From: DASZUK01 sp035547695 | Lineage (GTDB): Bacteria; Actinomycetota; Acidimicrobiia; Acidimicrobiales; RAAP-2 | Direction of reading: 5' to 3' | NCBI GenBank assembly: GCA_035547695.1 | Contig: DASZUK010000033.1 | Span: 1-64,000, forward strand | DNA: 64,000 nucleotides | In this document: one piece after another, positions 7,969 to 15,844 of the stretch | How positions within the stretch are numbered: the first letter of the stretch is position 1 | Layout: each line of letters opens with the position of its first letter | Translations under genes and position numbers: made by a program | Notes under the pieces: generated by a model | Databases searched by the model: none | Seen by the model: only the letters and a program-made list of their open reading frames with translations | Told to the model about the DNA's origin: nothing

Positions 7969-9615
7969 ATGCCGGACACCGCCGCCGACCCGTCGAACCC
8001 GCCCGCCCCGGACCTGCCCACCCCGGACCTGCAGGGGGCCGCCGAGGCGGTGGCAGTGGCCGAACAGGTGGTGACCGGGGCCGCCCGGCACCTGGCCGGT
8101 ACCGGGGGGGTGGACGCCAACCAGGTGGTGGCCTACGACCTGGCCCACGCCGCGGCGGCCACGGCCACGGCCCGGGCCACCCTGGAGTACGGGGCCAAGG
8201 GGGACGTGGAGGCCCGGATCGCTTGCGCCTTCGTGGCCGACGCCGTGGCTGACCTGGTGGGCCGGCTGGTGGGCCGGGAGGCGGCCTGGGGGGTGTCGGC
8301 CGCCGACCTGGCCCCGGCCGGGCCGTTCGTGAACGCCCACCGGGACCCCGGGGTGCTGGCCGCCCTCTGCGGCGAAGAGGGCCCACGGCACTTGAGCGAC
8401 GACTTCGAGCTGGCCCGGGACACCTTCCACCGGTTCGCCGAGCACGAGGTGCGGCCGCACGCGGAGCACGTCCACCGGACCAACGGGGACATCCCCGAGG
8501 AGCTGATCGCCGGGCTGGCGGCGCTGGGCGGGTTCGGGCTGTCGGTGCCGGAGGAGTACGGCGGGTTCGCCACCGGGGACGAGAGCGACTACATGGGCAT
8601 GGTGGTGGCCACCGAGGAGCTGAGCTGGGGGTCCCTGGGCATCGGTGGCTCCCTGATCACCCGGCCGGAGATCCTGACCCGGGCGTTGCTGCACGGCGGC
8701 ACCGAGGAGCAGAAGGCGCAGTGGCTGCCCAAGCTGGCCTCGGCGGAGATCCTGTCCGCGGTGGCCGTCACCGAGCCGGACTACGGGTCCGACGTGGCCA
8801 ACATCGTGACGTCGGCCACCCGCACCGACGGCGGCTGGCTGGTCAACGGGGTGAAGACCTGGTGCACCTTCGCAGCCCGGGCCGACGTGCTGATGCTGCT
8901 GGCCCGGACCGACCCGGACCGGAGCAGGGCCCACCGGGGCATCTCCATGTTCATCGTCGAGAAGGCCCGGGGCGACGGCAAGGGGTTCGTGCTGACCCAG
9001 CAGGCCGGGCCGGGGGGGGCACCGGGGGGCGGCACCATGGAGGGCCGGCCGATCGACACCCTGGGGTACCGCGGGATGCACTCCTACGAGGTGGCCTTCG
9101 ACGGCTGGTTCGTCCCCGACGCCAACCTGGTCGGCGGCGACGGCGGCCTGGGCAAGGGGTTCTACCTGCAGATGCAGGGGTTCGAGAACGGCCGGCTGCA
9201 GACCGCGGCGCGGGCCCTCGGGGTCATGCAGGCCGCCTACGAGGCCGCCCTGGCCTATGCCACCGACCGCAGGGTGTTCGGGTCGGCCATCGTCGACTAC
9301 CAGTTGACCAGGGCCAAGCTGGCCCGGATGGCGGTGGTCATCCAGGCCACCCGGCAGTTCTCGTACCAGGTGGCCCGGATGATGGCCAAGGGCGAAGGGG
9401 CACTGGAGGCCTCCATGGTGAAGGCCTACGTCTGCCGGGCCGCCGAGTGGGTCACCCGGGAAGCCATGCAGATCCACGGCGGCATGGGCTACGCCGAGGA
9501 GTTCCCGGTCAGCCGGTACTTCGTGGACGCCCGGGTGCTGTCCATCTTCGAGGGCGCCGACGAGACCCTGGCGCTGAAGGTCATCGCCCGCCGCCTGGTG
9601 GAGCAGGCCGGGTAA
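7969..9615 (+). CDS. mcd: (2S)-methylsuccinyl-CoA dehydrogenase (acyl-CoA dehydrogenase family)
   Basis: 548 residues, about 150 longer at the N-terminus than ordinary acyl-CoA dehydrogenases. The N-terminal part (about 20-145) is a separate helical domain. The dehydrogenase core begins at LSDDFELARDTFHRF and includes FAD/substrate motifs AVTEPDYGSDVAN, GVKTWCTFA, and the C-terminal MQIHGGMGYAEEFPVSRYF. This long form with a helical N-terminal domain is characteristic of methylsuccinyl-CoA dehydrogenase of the ethylmalonyl-CoA pathway, which oxidises methylsuccinyl-CoA to mesaconyl-CoA. The adjacent hydratase and malyl-CoA lyase fit the next two steps. It converges on the lyase gene across a strong hairpin. 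Ordinary short-chain acyl-CoA dehydrogenase is the fallback call. Confidence 0.8.
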   Translation: MPDTAADPSNPPAPDLPTPDLQGAAEAVAVAEQVVTGAARHLAGTGGVDANQVVAYDLAHAAAATATARATLEYGAKGDVEARIACAFVADAVADLVGRLVGREAAWGVSAADLAPAGPFVNAHRDPGVLAALCGEEGPRHLSDDFELARDTFHRFAEHEVRPHAEHVHRTNGDIPEELIAGLAALGGFGLSVPEEYGGFATGDESDYMGMVVATEELSWGSLGIGGSLITRPEILTRALLHGGTEEQKAQWLPKLASAEILSAVAVTEPDYGSDVANIVTSATRTDGGWLVNGVKTWCTFAARADVLMLLARTDPDRSRAHRGISMFIVEKARGDGKGFVLTQQAGPGGAPGGGTMEGRPIDTLGYRGMHSYEVAFDGWFVPDANLVGGDGGLGKGFYLQMQGFENGRLQTAARALGVMQAAYEAALAYATDRRVFGSAIVDYQLTRAKLARMAVVIQATRQFSYQVARMMAKGEGALEASMVKAYVCRAAEWVTREAMQIHGGMGYAEEFPVSRYFVDARVLSIFEGADETLALKVIARRLVEQAG

Positions 9616-9622
9616 TTCCCCC

Positions 9623-9655
9623 GGCGTTCCCGCGGGACGTTTCCGCGGGAACGCC
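9623..9655. terminator. Bidirectional hairpin between convergent mcd and mcl
   Basis: A perfect 13-bp stem (GGCGTTCCCGCGG at 9623-9635 with its complement at 9643-9655) has a 7-base loop, GACGTTT. It fills the 57-bp gap between two convergent genes. There is no T-run, which is common for terminators in GC-rich actinobacteria. Confidence 0.75.
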
Positions 9656-9672
9656 TCGGGCCGCGTCCTGGG

Positions 9673-10617
9673 TCAGCCGTCCTTGGCCGACCGGCTGAGG
9701 CCGGCGCGCTGGCCGCGGGTGACGAACTTGGTGGCCATCTTGCGGCTGGCCTCGTCGATCATCTCGTCGCCGAACATGACGGCGCCCTTGCGGTCCTCGT
9801 CGGTGGCCTTGCGGTAGGCGTCCAGGATGTCCCAGGCCCGGTCGAACTGCTCCTGGGTGGGCGAGTACACCTCGTTCAGGATGGCGGCCTGGTCCGGGGT
9901 GAGGGCCCACTTGCCGTCGTAGCCGAGCACCCGGGTGCGCTGGGCGAACTCCCGGAGGCCGTCGCCGTTGCGGACGTAGAGGTAGGGGCCGTCGATGACC
10001 TGCAGGCCGTTGGCCCGGCCGGCCATCAGGATCTTGGAGAACACGTAGTGGAAGTGGTCGCCGGGGTACTCGGGGATGGCGACCCCGCCGGTCAGAACCG
10101 GCATCTCCATGGAGGCGGCGAAGTCGGCGGGGCCGAAGATGATGGTCTCGAGCCGCGGGGAGGCGGCGCAGATCTCCTCCACGTTGATCAGTCCCCGGGT
10201 GGTCTCGATCTGGGCCTCGATGCCGGTGTGGCCGACCGGGAGGCCGCAGTTCTTCTCCACCTGGGTCAGCAGCAGGTCCAGGGCCACCACCTCGGCGGCG
10301 GACTGCACCTTGGGCAGCATGACCTCGTCGAGGCGGTCTCCGGCGTTGCCGACCACGTCGATGACGTCGCCGTAGGTCCACTCGGTGTCCCAGGCGTTGA
10401 CCCGGACGCAGAGCACCCGGTCGTCCCAGTCCAGGTTCTTGACGGCGTCGACCACCTTGGCCCGGGCGGCCACCTTCTCCAGGGGGGCCACGGAGTCCTC
10501 CAGGTCCAAGAAGGTCATGTCGGCCGGCACCGTGGGGGCCTTGGCGAGGAACTTCTCGTTGGCTCCGGGGGTGGACAGGCAGGACCGGCGAGGGAGGTCT
10601 CGGGAGCGTTGGGACAT
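9673..10617 (-). CDS. mcl: L-malyl-CoA / beta-methylmalyl-CoA lyase (HpcH/HpaI, CitE-like)
   Basis: 314 residues. This is a TIM-barrel CoA-ester lyase with SCLSTPGANEKFLAKA at the N-terminus and the conserved substrate/metal motif FLDLEDSVAP. An Arg lies in LCVRVNAWDTEW, a metal-ligand Glu in IEAQIETTRGLINVEEI, and an Asp in IFGPADFAAS. It cleaves beta-methylmalyl-CoA to glyoxylate and propionyl-CoA, and malyl-CoA to glyoxylate and acetyl-CoA, in the ethylmalonyl-CoA pathway. Context with Mcd and the MaoC hydratase separates it from plain CitE proteins. The ATG at 10617 follows a GGGAGCG-like ribosome site. Confidence 0.82.
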   Translation of the reverse strand: MSQRSRDLPRRSCLSTPGANEKFLAKAPTVPADMTFLDLEDSVAPLEKVAARAKVVDAVKNLDWDDRVLCVRVNAWDTEWTYGDVIDVVGNAGDRLDEVMLPKVQSAAEVVALDLLLTQVEKNCGLPVGHTGIEAQIETTRGLINVEEICAASPRLETIIFGPADFAASMEMPVLTGGVAIPEYPGDHFHYVFSKILMAGRANGLQVIDGPYLYVRNGDGLREFAQRTRVLGYDGKWALTPDQAAILNEVYSPTQEQFDRAWDILDAYRKATDEDRKGAVMFGDEMIDEASRKMATKFVTRGQRAGLSRSAKDG

Positions 10618-10932
10618 GTTCCGATGGTAACAAAGGGCCCCGCCGGCGGCCCCGGGCCGGCGGGTGGGGTGGCGGCCGGAGTGGGCGGCCGGGCAGTGCG
10701 AACCCGGTGGTCAACGGCCTTTTCGGGGCTCTGATTGGTCGTCGCCGGACGGCTCGGCGCGCTGGCTGTTCATCCCCGCTCCGGCCCGCAGGTGACGCCG
10801 TTCACAAACTTTTTATGGTCCGTTGTTACAGCAATAATCGTCGTTGAACAGGTACTTCGTACCTTAAGTAGGATGAATGTCACAGCATTGCAAGGCAGTG
10901 ATGGTTGCACTGGGGGGCCCTGTCGGCTAAAA
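10618..10932 (+). promoter_or_regulatory. Upstream region of the RipA-like gene with possible MtrA boxes
   Basis: This 315-bp gap has no gene. Its second half (about 10795-10900) is markedly AT-rich for this genome. GTTACAGCA (10825-10833) and GTCACAGCA (10879-10887) are near copies of the mycobacterial MtrA box GTCACAGCG, which regulates ripA-type genes. A possible promoter has TTGAAC (10844-10849) and TAGGAT (10869-10874), but its spacing of 19 is wide. A small hairpin AGGTAC-TTC-GTACCT lies at 10850-10864. I looked for a c-di-AMP riboswitch and did not recognise one. Confidence 0.45.
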
Positions 10933-12138
10933 ATGTTCGGCATTGTGACAGACGTAGAGCGGCCCAACAGCCACTCGACGCTGCGGTCAGGGCGGACTTC
11001 TCGGCTACTCCGGCGGGTGTCGTTGCCGGTGATGACCCTGGTCATAGTGTCCTCGTGCACTGTGGTCCCGGTAGCGCGCGCCGGTGCGGACATCGCCACA
11101 ACAATCTCTTCGGCCAAGGCCAGGGCGACCCAGATCCAGCAGCAGATCGAGAGCACCGGCCAGCAGATCGACGCGCTGGACCAGCAGTACGACGCGGCGG
11201 TGGCCAAGAAGGCGTCGCTGGACGCCCAGATCGCCACCACCAAGGGCAAGATCGCCCAGACCCAGCGCACCATCGCCACCGACAAGGCGGTGCTGCAGGA
11301 AGCGGCCGTGAACGCCTACGTCAGCAACGGCACCGCCTCGGTGGACCCGCTGTTCGCCGGCAACCAGAGCTCGGCGACGGCCGCCCGGGAGTACAACAAC
11401 GTCGCCGAGGGCAACCTGGGCACCGCGGTGGCCAACCTCAACACCGCCCAGAACCAGTTGAACGCCCAGGAAGCCATCCTGAGCACACAGGACAACCAGG
11501 CCCAGCAGGCCGTGACCGACGCCCAGAACGCCCAGAACCAGGCCAGGTCGCTGCAGGCCCAGCAGCAGCAGGCCCTCAGCCAGGTGAACGGGCAGATCGC
11601 CCACCTCATCACAGAGCAGCACCAGCAGCAGTTGCAGGCGGCCGCGGCGGCCGCCCAGGCCAAGCTGGTGGCAGCCGCCCAGGCGGCGAGGGCACAGCAG
11701 CAGGCGGCCGCCCAGCACGCCACCGCCGCAGCCTCGTCGGGGGGGACGGTCACCGTCAACATCCCGCCGCCGCCGGCCAACCTCACAGCGGGCGAGAAGG
11801 CGGTGTACGAGGCCAAGACGTACCTCACAGTCCCCTACCGGTGGGGCGGCGCCAGCCGGTCCGGGGTGGACTGCTCCGGCCTGACCATGCTGGCGTGGCA
11901 GTACGCCGGGGTGTCCCTGCCGCACTACTCCGGGGGCCAGATGGCCGCCAGCGCCCGGGTGCCGCTCTCGAACCTGGAGCCGGGCGACCTGCTGTTCTAC
12001 GGTCCGGGCGGCAGCGAGCACGTCGCCATGTACATCGGCACAGGCCAGATGATCGAGGCGCCGTACACCGGCGAGCACGTCTGGATCGTGGCCCTGCGGA
12101 CCGGCACAGGCAGCTTCGCTGGCGCCGGCCGGCCCTAG
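10933..12138 (+). CDS. Secreted NlpC/P60 peptidoglycan hydrolase, RipA-like
   Basis: About 401 residues from the ATG at 10933 (GTG at 10945 also possible). An Arg-rich n-region (RTSRLLRR) and hydrophobic core to VPVARA make a Sec signal peptide. Residues about 52-270 are a long Gln/Ala-rich coiled coil. The C-terminal NlpC/P60 (C40) domain has catalytic Cys314 in SGVDCSGL and His363 in GSEHVAMY. Such enzymes cut stem peptides of peptidoglycan during daughter-cell separation, with the coiled coil for autoinhibition or FtsEX contact. Thr codon ACA is common here though rare in cytoplasmic neighbours. The reading frame stays open upstream to 10735 but that part has no protein character. Confidence 0.88.
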   Translation: MFGIVTDVERPNSHSTLRSGRTSRLLRRVSLPVMTLVIVSSCTVVPVARAGADIATTISSAKARATQIQQQIESTGQQIDALDQQYDAAVAKKASLDAQIATTKGKIAQTQRTIATDKAVLQEAAVNAYVSNGTASVDPLFAGNQSSATAAREYNNVAEGNLGTAVANLNTAQNQLNAQEAILSTQDNQAQQAVTDAQNAQNQARSLQAQQQQALSQVNGQIAHLITEQHQQQLQAAAAAAQAKLVAAAQAARAQQQAAAQHATAAASSGGTVTVNIPPPPANLTAGEKAVYEAKTYLTVPYRWGGASRSGVDCSGLTMLAWQYAGVSLPHYSGGQMAASARVPLSNLEPGDLLFYGPGGSEHVAMYIGTGQMIEAPYTGEHVWIVALRTGTGSFAGAGRP

Positions 12139-12200
12139 CCGGCGGGCCCTAGCCGGCGGACGCCGCCCCGGGGACGGTCCGGCCATACTGGACGGGCCCC

Positions 12201-13157
12201 ATGAAGCCCATCCCGGTCGCCTTCCACATCGGCCCGCTGGAGGTCCACACCTACGGCATCGGCCTGGCCGTCACCTTCTGGTTCGCCTACCGGTACTTCG
12301 AGCACCGGTTGCGCAGGGCCGGGTTCCGCACCGACTGGCTGGTCGGCATGTTCCTGTGGGTCATCGTGGCCGCCATCGTCGGGGCCCGGCTGCTGCACGT
12401 GCTGACCAACATCGGCTACTACGGCCACCACCCGGCCGACGTGCTCGCCATCTGGCACGGCGGGCTGTCGTCGTTCGGCGGCATCCTGTTCGCGGTGCCG
12501 ACCGGCATCGTGCTGTGCCGGGTGCGCTGCCCGGAGCTGTCCGTCGCCCGGGCCCTGGACCTGGTGGCCCCGGTGCTGATGGCCGCCTGGGCCATGGGCC
12601 GGCTGCTGGGCCCGCAGCTCATGGTGGCCGGCGGCGGCCACCCCACCCAGCAGTGGTTCGGCATGTACTACGCCGGGCAGGCCGGCCGGCGGCTGCCGGT
12701 GCCGGTGTTCCAGGCCGTGGAGGACTTCGCGGTGTTCCTGGTGCTGCTGTACGTGGAGCACCGCTGCAACCGCTGGCCGGACGGGTCCCGGCGTGCCGGC
12801 TACCCCACCGGGGCGGTGCTGGGCACCGGGATGGTGCTGTGGGGCATCGAGCGGGCCCTGGACGAGCACCTGTGGCTGGGCGACGACGGCCACCTCGGGT
12901 CGCTGCTGGTCCAGGTGGCCGGGGTGGCCCTGGCCGTCGGGGGGGTGGCGGTGCTGCTGGTGGCCAGGAGCCGGTGGCACGCCTGGCTGGCGGCGGGGGC
13001 ACCGGGCGGCCGTCCCGCAGCCGACCCCCCGGTGGCTCCTGGCGGCACGACGGCCGGCGGCACGACGGCCGGCGGCACGGCGCCCATCGTCGACGGCGGT
13101 ACGGACAGCGGAGGTCGTCCGGGACGGCCCCCCGCAACCGTCCCGGACGACCTCTAG
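12201..13157 (+). CDS. lgt: Prolipoprotein diacylglyceryl transferase-like protein
   Basis: 318 residues with about seven membrane segments. Lgt transfers diacylglyceryl to the lipobox Cys of prelipoproteins. The family motif HGGLSSFGGILF is clear (about residues 86-97), as are PVPVFQAVED and a late Arg in GIERALDEHL. The core signature usually written GRIGNFxNxE reads GRLLGPQLMVAGG, which is unusual and could mean a divergent or altered enzyme. The C-terminal 50 residues are a low-complexity tail with GGTTAGGTTAGG repeats, and the last codons form one arm of a terminator hairpin. A lipoprotein substrate candidate exists in the window at 46667. Confidence 0.8.
   Translation: MKPIPVAFHIGPLEVHTYGIGLAVTFWFAYRYFEHRLRRAGFRTDWLVGMFLWVIVAAIVGARLLHVLTNIGYYGHHPADVLAIWHGGLSSFGGILFAVPTGIVLCRVRCPELSVARALDLVAPVLMAAWAMGRLLGPQLMVAGGGHPTQQWFGMYYAGQAGRRLPVPVFQAVEDFAVFLVLLYVEHRCNRWPDGSRRAGYPTGAVLGTGMVLWGIERALDEHLWLGDDGHLGSLLVQVAGVALAVGGVAVLLVARSRWHAWLAAGAPGGRPAADPPVAPGGTTAGGTTAGGTAPIVDGGTDSGGRPGRPPATVPDDL
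13111..13154. terminator. Long perfect hairpin embedded in the end of lgt
   Basis: A 17-bp perfect stem (13111-13127 with 13138-13154, arm starting GAGGTCGTCC) has a 10-base loop. It lies in the last 16 codons of lgt and ends immediately before the TAG stop. It is 9-12 bases from the end of the convergent SDR gene, so it can terminate both. Confidence 0.8.
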
Positions 13158-13165
13158 CGCCGGGG

Positions 13166-14074
13166 TCAGCCGTTCGGCTTCTCCCCGGACGCCGCCGCCT
13201 GGCGGTACTCCTCCAGCTTGTCGATCAACCCCATCCGCTCCTGGCCGACGGTGGAGTCGAGCCGGGCGGCGATCTGGTCGGGGGTCCAGCGACCCTCGGC
13301 GTACATGGCCCGGACCTCCACCGGCTGGTTCCAGACGGCGATCTTGGAGCCCACCACCGTGTACACCTGGCCGGTGACGTGCTTGGCCTTGTCGCTGAGC
13401 AGGTAGACCACCATGGGGGCCACGTCCTCGGCGTCGCCCATCTCGGCCAGCTCCATCGGCACGTTGGCGGACATCCGGGTGCGGGCCACCGGGGCGACGG
13501 CGTTGGCGGTGATGCCGTACCGGTACAGGCCGGCCGCCGCGGACCGGACCAGGGACACGATGCCGCCCTTGGCCGACGCGTAGTTGGCCTGGGCCACGCT
13601 GCCGGCGAACGCCCCGGAGGTGAACCCGATCAGTGCGCCGCCGCCCTCCTGCTTGCGCATCACCGCGGCCGCGGCCCGGAACACGGTGAAGTGCCCCTTC
13701 AGGTGGGTGGCCACCACCGCGTCCCACTCGTCCTCGGACATGTTGAACAGCATCCGCTCCCGCAGGATGCCGGCGACGGCGACCACGCCGTCGATGCGGC
13801 CGAACCGGTCCACCGCCGTCGACACCAGCCGCTCGCCGGCGGCCATCTGCGAGATGTCGTCGGCCAGCGCCACCGCCTCGCCGCCGGCCTGCTCGATCTC
13901 CTTGACGACGGCGTCGGCCACCTCGCTGGTGGGGTCCTCGCCGGCCATGCCGACGCCGTAGTCCGCCACGACCACCTTGGCTCCCTCGGCCGCAGCGGCC
14001 AGGCACACCGCCCGACCGATCCCGCCGCCGCCGCCGGTGACCGCCACCACCTTGCCGTCCAGGAACCCTGCCAT
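13166..14074 (-). CDS. Short-chain dehydrogenase, 3-hydroxyacyl-CoA/17-beta-hydroxysteroid type
   Basis: 302 residues. The NAD-binding glycine motif TGGGGGIG is at about 13-20, Asp in VVADYG, the active Ser in GFTSGAFAG, and Tyr-Lys in YASAKGG. The NNAG motif is replaced by VAVAGI, as in the multifunctional-enzyme-2 like branch. Overall it resembles the SDR domain of peroxisomal MFE-2 and mycobacterial Hsd4A-type proteins that oxidise the 3-hydroxy group during steroid side-chain beta-oxidation. It is divergent from the acyl-CoA synthetase gene, with a KstR-like box between them. A general (R)-hydroxyacyl-CoA dehydrogenase role is equally possible. Confidence 0.8.
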   Translation of the reverse strand: MAGFLDGKVVAVTGGGGGIGRAVCLAAAAEGAKVVVADYGVGMAGEDPTSEVADAVVKEIEQAGGEAVALADDISQMAAGERLVSTAVDRFGRIDGVVAVAGILRERMLFNMSEDEWDAVVATHLKGHFTVFRAAAAVMRKQEGGGALIGFTSGAFAGSVAQANYASAKGGIVSLVRSAAAGLYRYGITANAVAPVARTRMSANVPMELAEMGDAEDVAPMVVYLLSDKAKHVTGQVYTVVGSKIAVWNQPVEVRAMYAEGRWTPDQIAARLDSTVGQERMGLIDKLEEYRQAAASGEKPNG

Positions 14075-14129
14075 TGCCGTGCCTGCCCTCCATGGCTCAC
14101 CGGGCCCGATGGCCCGATTGACGAAAAGT

Positions 14130-14143
14130 TAGAACCTGTTACA
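14130..14143. promoter_or_regulatory. KstR-like operator (TnnAACnnGTTnnA)
   Basis: TAGAACCTGTTACA matches every fixed position of the mycobacterial KstR consensus. A further half-site GTTCTA follows at 14144-14149. It lies in the 197-bp gap between the divergent SDR (start 14074) and acyl-CoA synthetase (start 14272), both of steroid or fatty acid type. A second, fully palindromic copy is at 18757. Confidence 0.7.
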
Positions 14144-14271
14144 GTTCTACTCCGAACTGGGCGGCGGCGCCACTCCCTTTGGTTGGCCGCCGGCCAGCCC
14201 CGACGAAGACCGTAGAGGCGCGGGCACCGCAGAGGGCGGACACCGCCGGACACCGCAGAGGGAGGACCACC

Positions 14272-15825
14272 ATGGGCGATCTCGGATTCTGGGCCCTGGC
14301 CCACGAGGACCCCGACCACCTGGCCCTGGTGGCCCCCGACGGCACCGAGCAGACCGCCGGCCAACTGCTGGGCCGGGCCAACCAACTGGTGCACGCCCTC
14401 CGCGGCTTCGACCTGCACCCCGGCGACGTCGTGGCCACCCTGCTGCCGAACTGCGCCGAGATGTTCGAGGTCTACCTGGCCTGCCTGCAGGCCGGCTGGT
14501 ACCTGGTGCCCATCAACCACCACCTGGTCGCCCCGGAGGTGGCCTACATCCTGAAGGACTCGGAGGCCAAGGTGTTCGTGGCCCACGACCGGTTCGCCGA
14601 CGTCGCCCTGGACGCCGCCGACGAGGCCGAGATCCCGGCGTCCACCTGCCTGGCCGTCGGCGACATCACCGGGTTCACCTCCTACGCCCGGGTCCGTGAC
14701 GCCCAGCCCACCACCGACCCGGACCACCGGACCATCGGCGACGTCATGAACTACACCTCCGGCACCACCGGCAACCCCAAGGGGGTCCACCGGCCGCTCA
14801 GCGGAGCCACCCCGGAGCAGGCGGCGCTGGGGCTGTCCGGCATCCTGTTCCTGTTCGGCATCCAGCCGCAGGACGACAACGTCCACATCGTGGGGTCCCC
14901 GCTGTACCACACCGCCGTCCTGCGGTTCGCCGGGGCCTCCATCCACCTGGGGCACACCATCGTCCTCATGGACAAGTGGACCCCGGAGGGCATGCTGGAG
15001 CTGATCCAGAAGTACCGGGTCACCACCTCCCACATGGTGCCCACCCAGTTCCACCGGCTGCTCAGCCTGCCCGACGACGTCCGGGCGAAGTACGACGTGT
15101 CGTCGCTGCGGCACATGATCCACGCCGCCGCCCCCTGCCCGGTGGACGTCAAGCGGAAGATGATCGACTGGTGGGGCCTGACGGTGGACGAGTACTACGC
15201 CGCCTCCGAGGGCGGCGGCACCGCCGTCGGCGCCGCCGAGTGGCTGACCAAGCCGGGCACCGTCGGCAAGGCCTGGCCCATCTCCGAGATCGCCATCTTC
15301 GACGACGCCGGCAACCGCATCGAGGAGCCCGGGGTCATCGGCACCGTCTACATGGCCATGCAGACCGGCGACTTCACCTACCACAAGGACGACGAGAAGA
15401 CCCAGAAGAACCGGATCGGCAAGTTCTTCACCGTCGGCGACGTCGGGTTCCTGGACGAGGACGGGTTCCTGTTCCTCCGCGACCGCAAGATCGACATGAT
15501 CATCTCCGGCGGCGCCAACATCTACCCGGCCGAGATCGAGAACGTCCTCCTCGGCCACCCCGCCGTGGCCGACGTCGCCGTCTTCGGCATCCCCCACGAC
15601 GACTGGGGCGAGGAGGTCAAGGCCGTCGTCGAGGTCCAGGACGGCGTCGAGGCCACCCCGGAGCTGGCCGACGACATCCTGGCCTTCTGCGCCGGCAAGC
15701 TGGCCAAGTTCAAGACCCCCAAGTCCGTCGACTTCGTCGCCGAGCTCCCCCGGGACCCCAACGGCAAGCTGTACAAGCGCAAGCTCCGCGACCCGTACTG
15801 GGAGGGCGTGCAGCGCGCCGTCTGA
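14272..15825 (+). CDS. Acyl-CoA synthetase (FadD-type, AMP-forming)
   Basis: 517 residues from the ATG at 14272, which has GAGGGAGGA ahead of it. The ATP-binding P-loop is YTSGTTGNPKG. Later motifs are YYAASEGGG, the hinge Asp region TVGDVGFLDEDGFLFLRDRK, and the C-terminal Lys in PRDPNGKLYKRKL. It activates a carboxylic acid to an acyl-CoA. Similarity seems closest to the actinobacterial FadD4-like group (MVPTQFHRLLSLPDDV, HAAAPCPVDVKRKMIDWWG). Gene context (SDR, EchA19-like, FadA5-like, KstR-like boxes) suggests a sterol-derived or branched acid, but fatty acid cannot be excluded. Confidence 0.85.
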   Translation: MGDLGFWALAHEDPDHLALVAPDGTEQTAGQLLGRANQLVHALRGFDLHPGDVVATLLPNCAEMFEVYLACLQAGWYLVPINHHLVAPEVAYILKDSEAKVFVAHDRFADVALDAADEAEIPASTCLAVGDITGFTSYARVRDAQPTTDPDHRTIGDVMNYTSGTTGNPKGVHRPLSGATPEQAALGLSGILFLFGIQPQDDNVHIVGSPLYHTAVLRFAGASIHLGHTIVLMDKWTPEGMLELIQKYRVTTSHMVPTQFHRLLSLPDDVRAKYDVSSLRHMIHAAAPCPVDVKRKMIDWWGLTVDEYYAASEGGGTAVGAAEWLTKPGTVGKAWPISEIAIFDDAGNRIEEPGVIGTVYMAMQTGDFTYHKDDEKTQKNRIGKFFTVGDVGFLDEDGFLFLRDRKIDMIISGGANIYPAEIENVLLGHPAVADVAVFGIPHDDWGEEVKAVVEVQDGVEATPELADDILAFCAGKLAKFKTPKSVDFVAELPRDPNGKLYKRKLRDPYWEGVQRAV

Positions 15826-15844
15826 TGCCTGGCCGCCGGGCCGG

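Noticed and set aside
10618..10932. Possible c-di-AMP (ydaO-type) riboswitch upstream of the NlpC/P60 gene
   Set aside because: Such riboswitches precede cell-wall hydrolase genes in actinobacteria, but I could not find the conserved core motifs in this AT-rich region.
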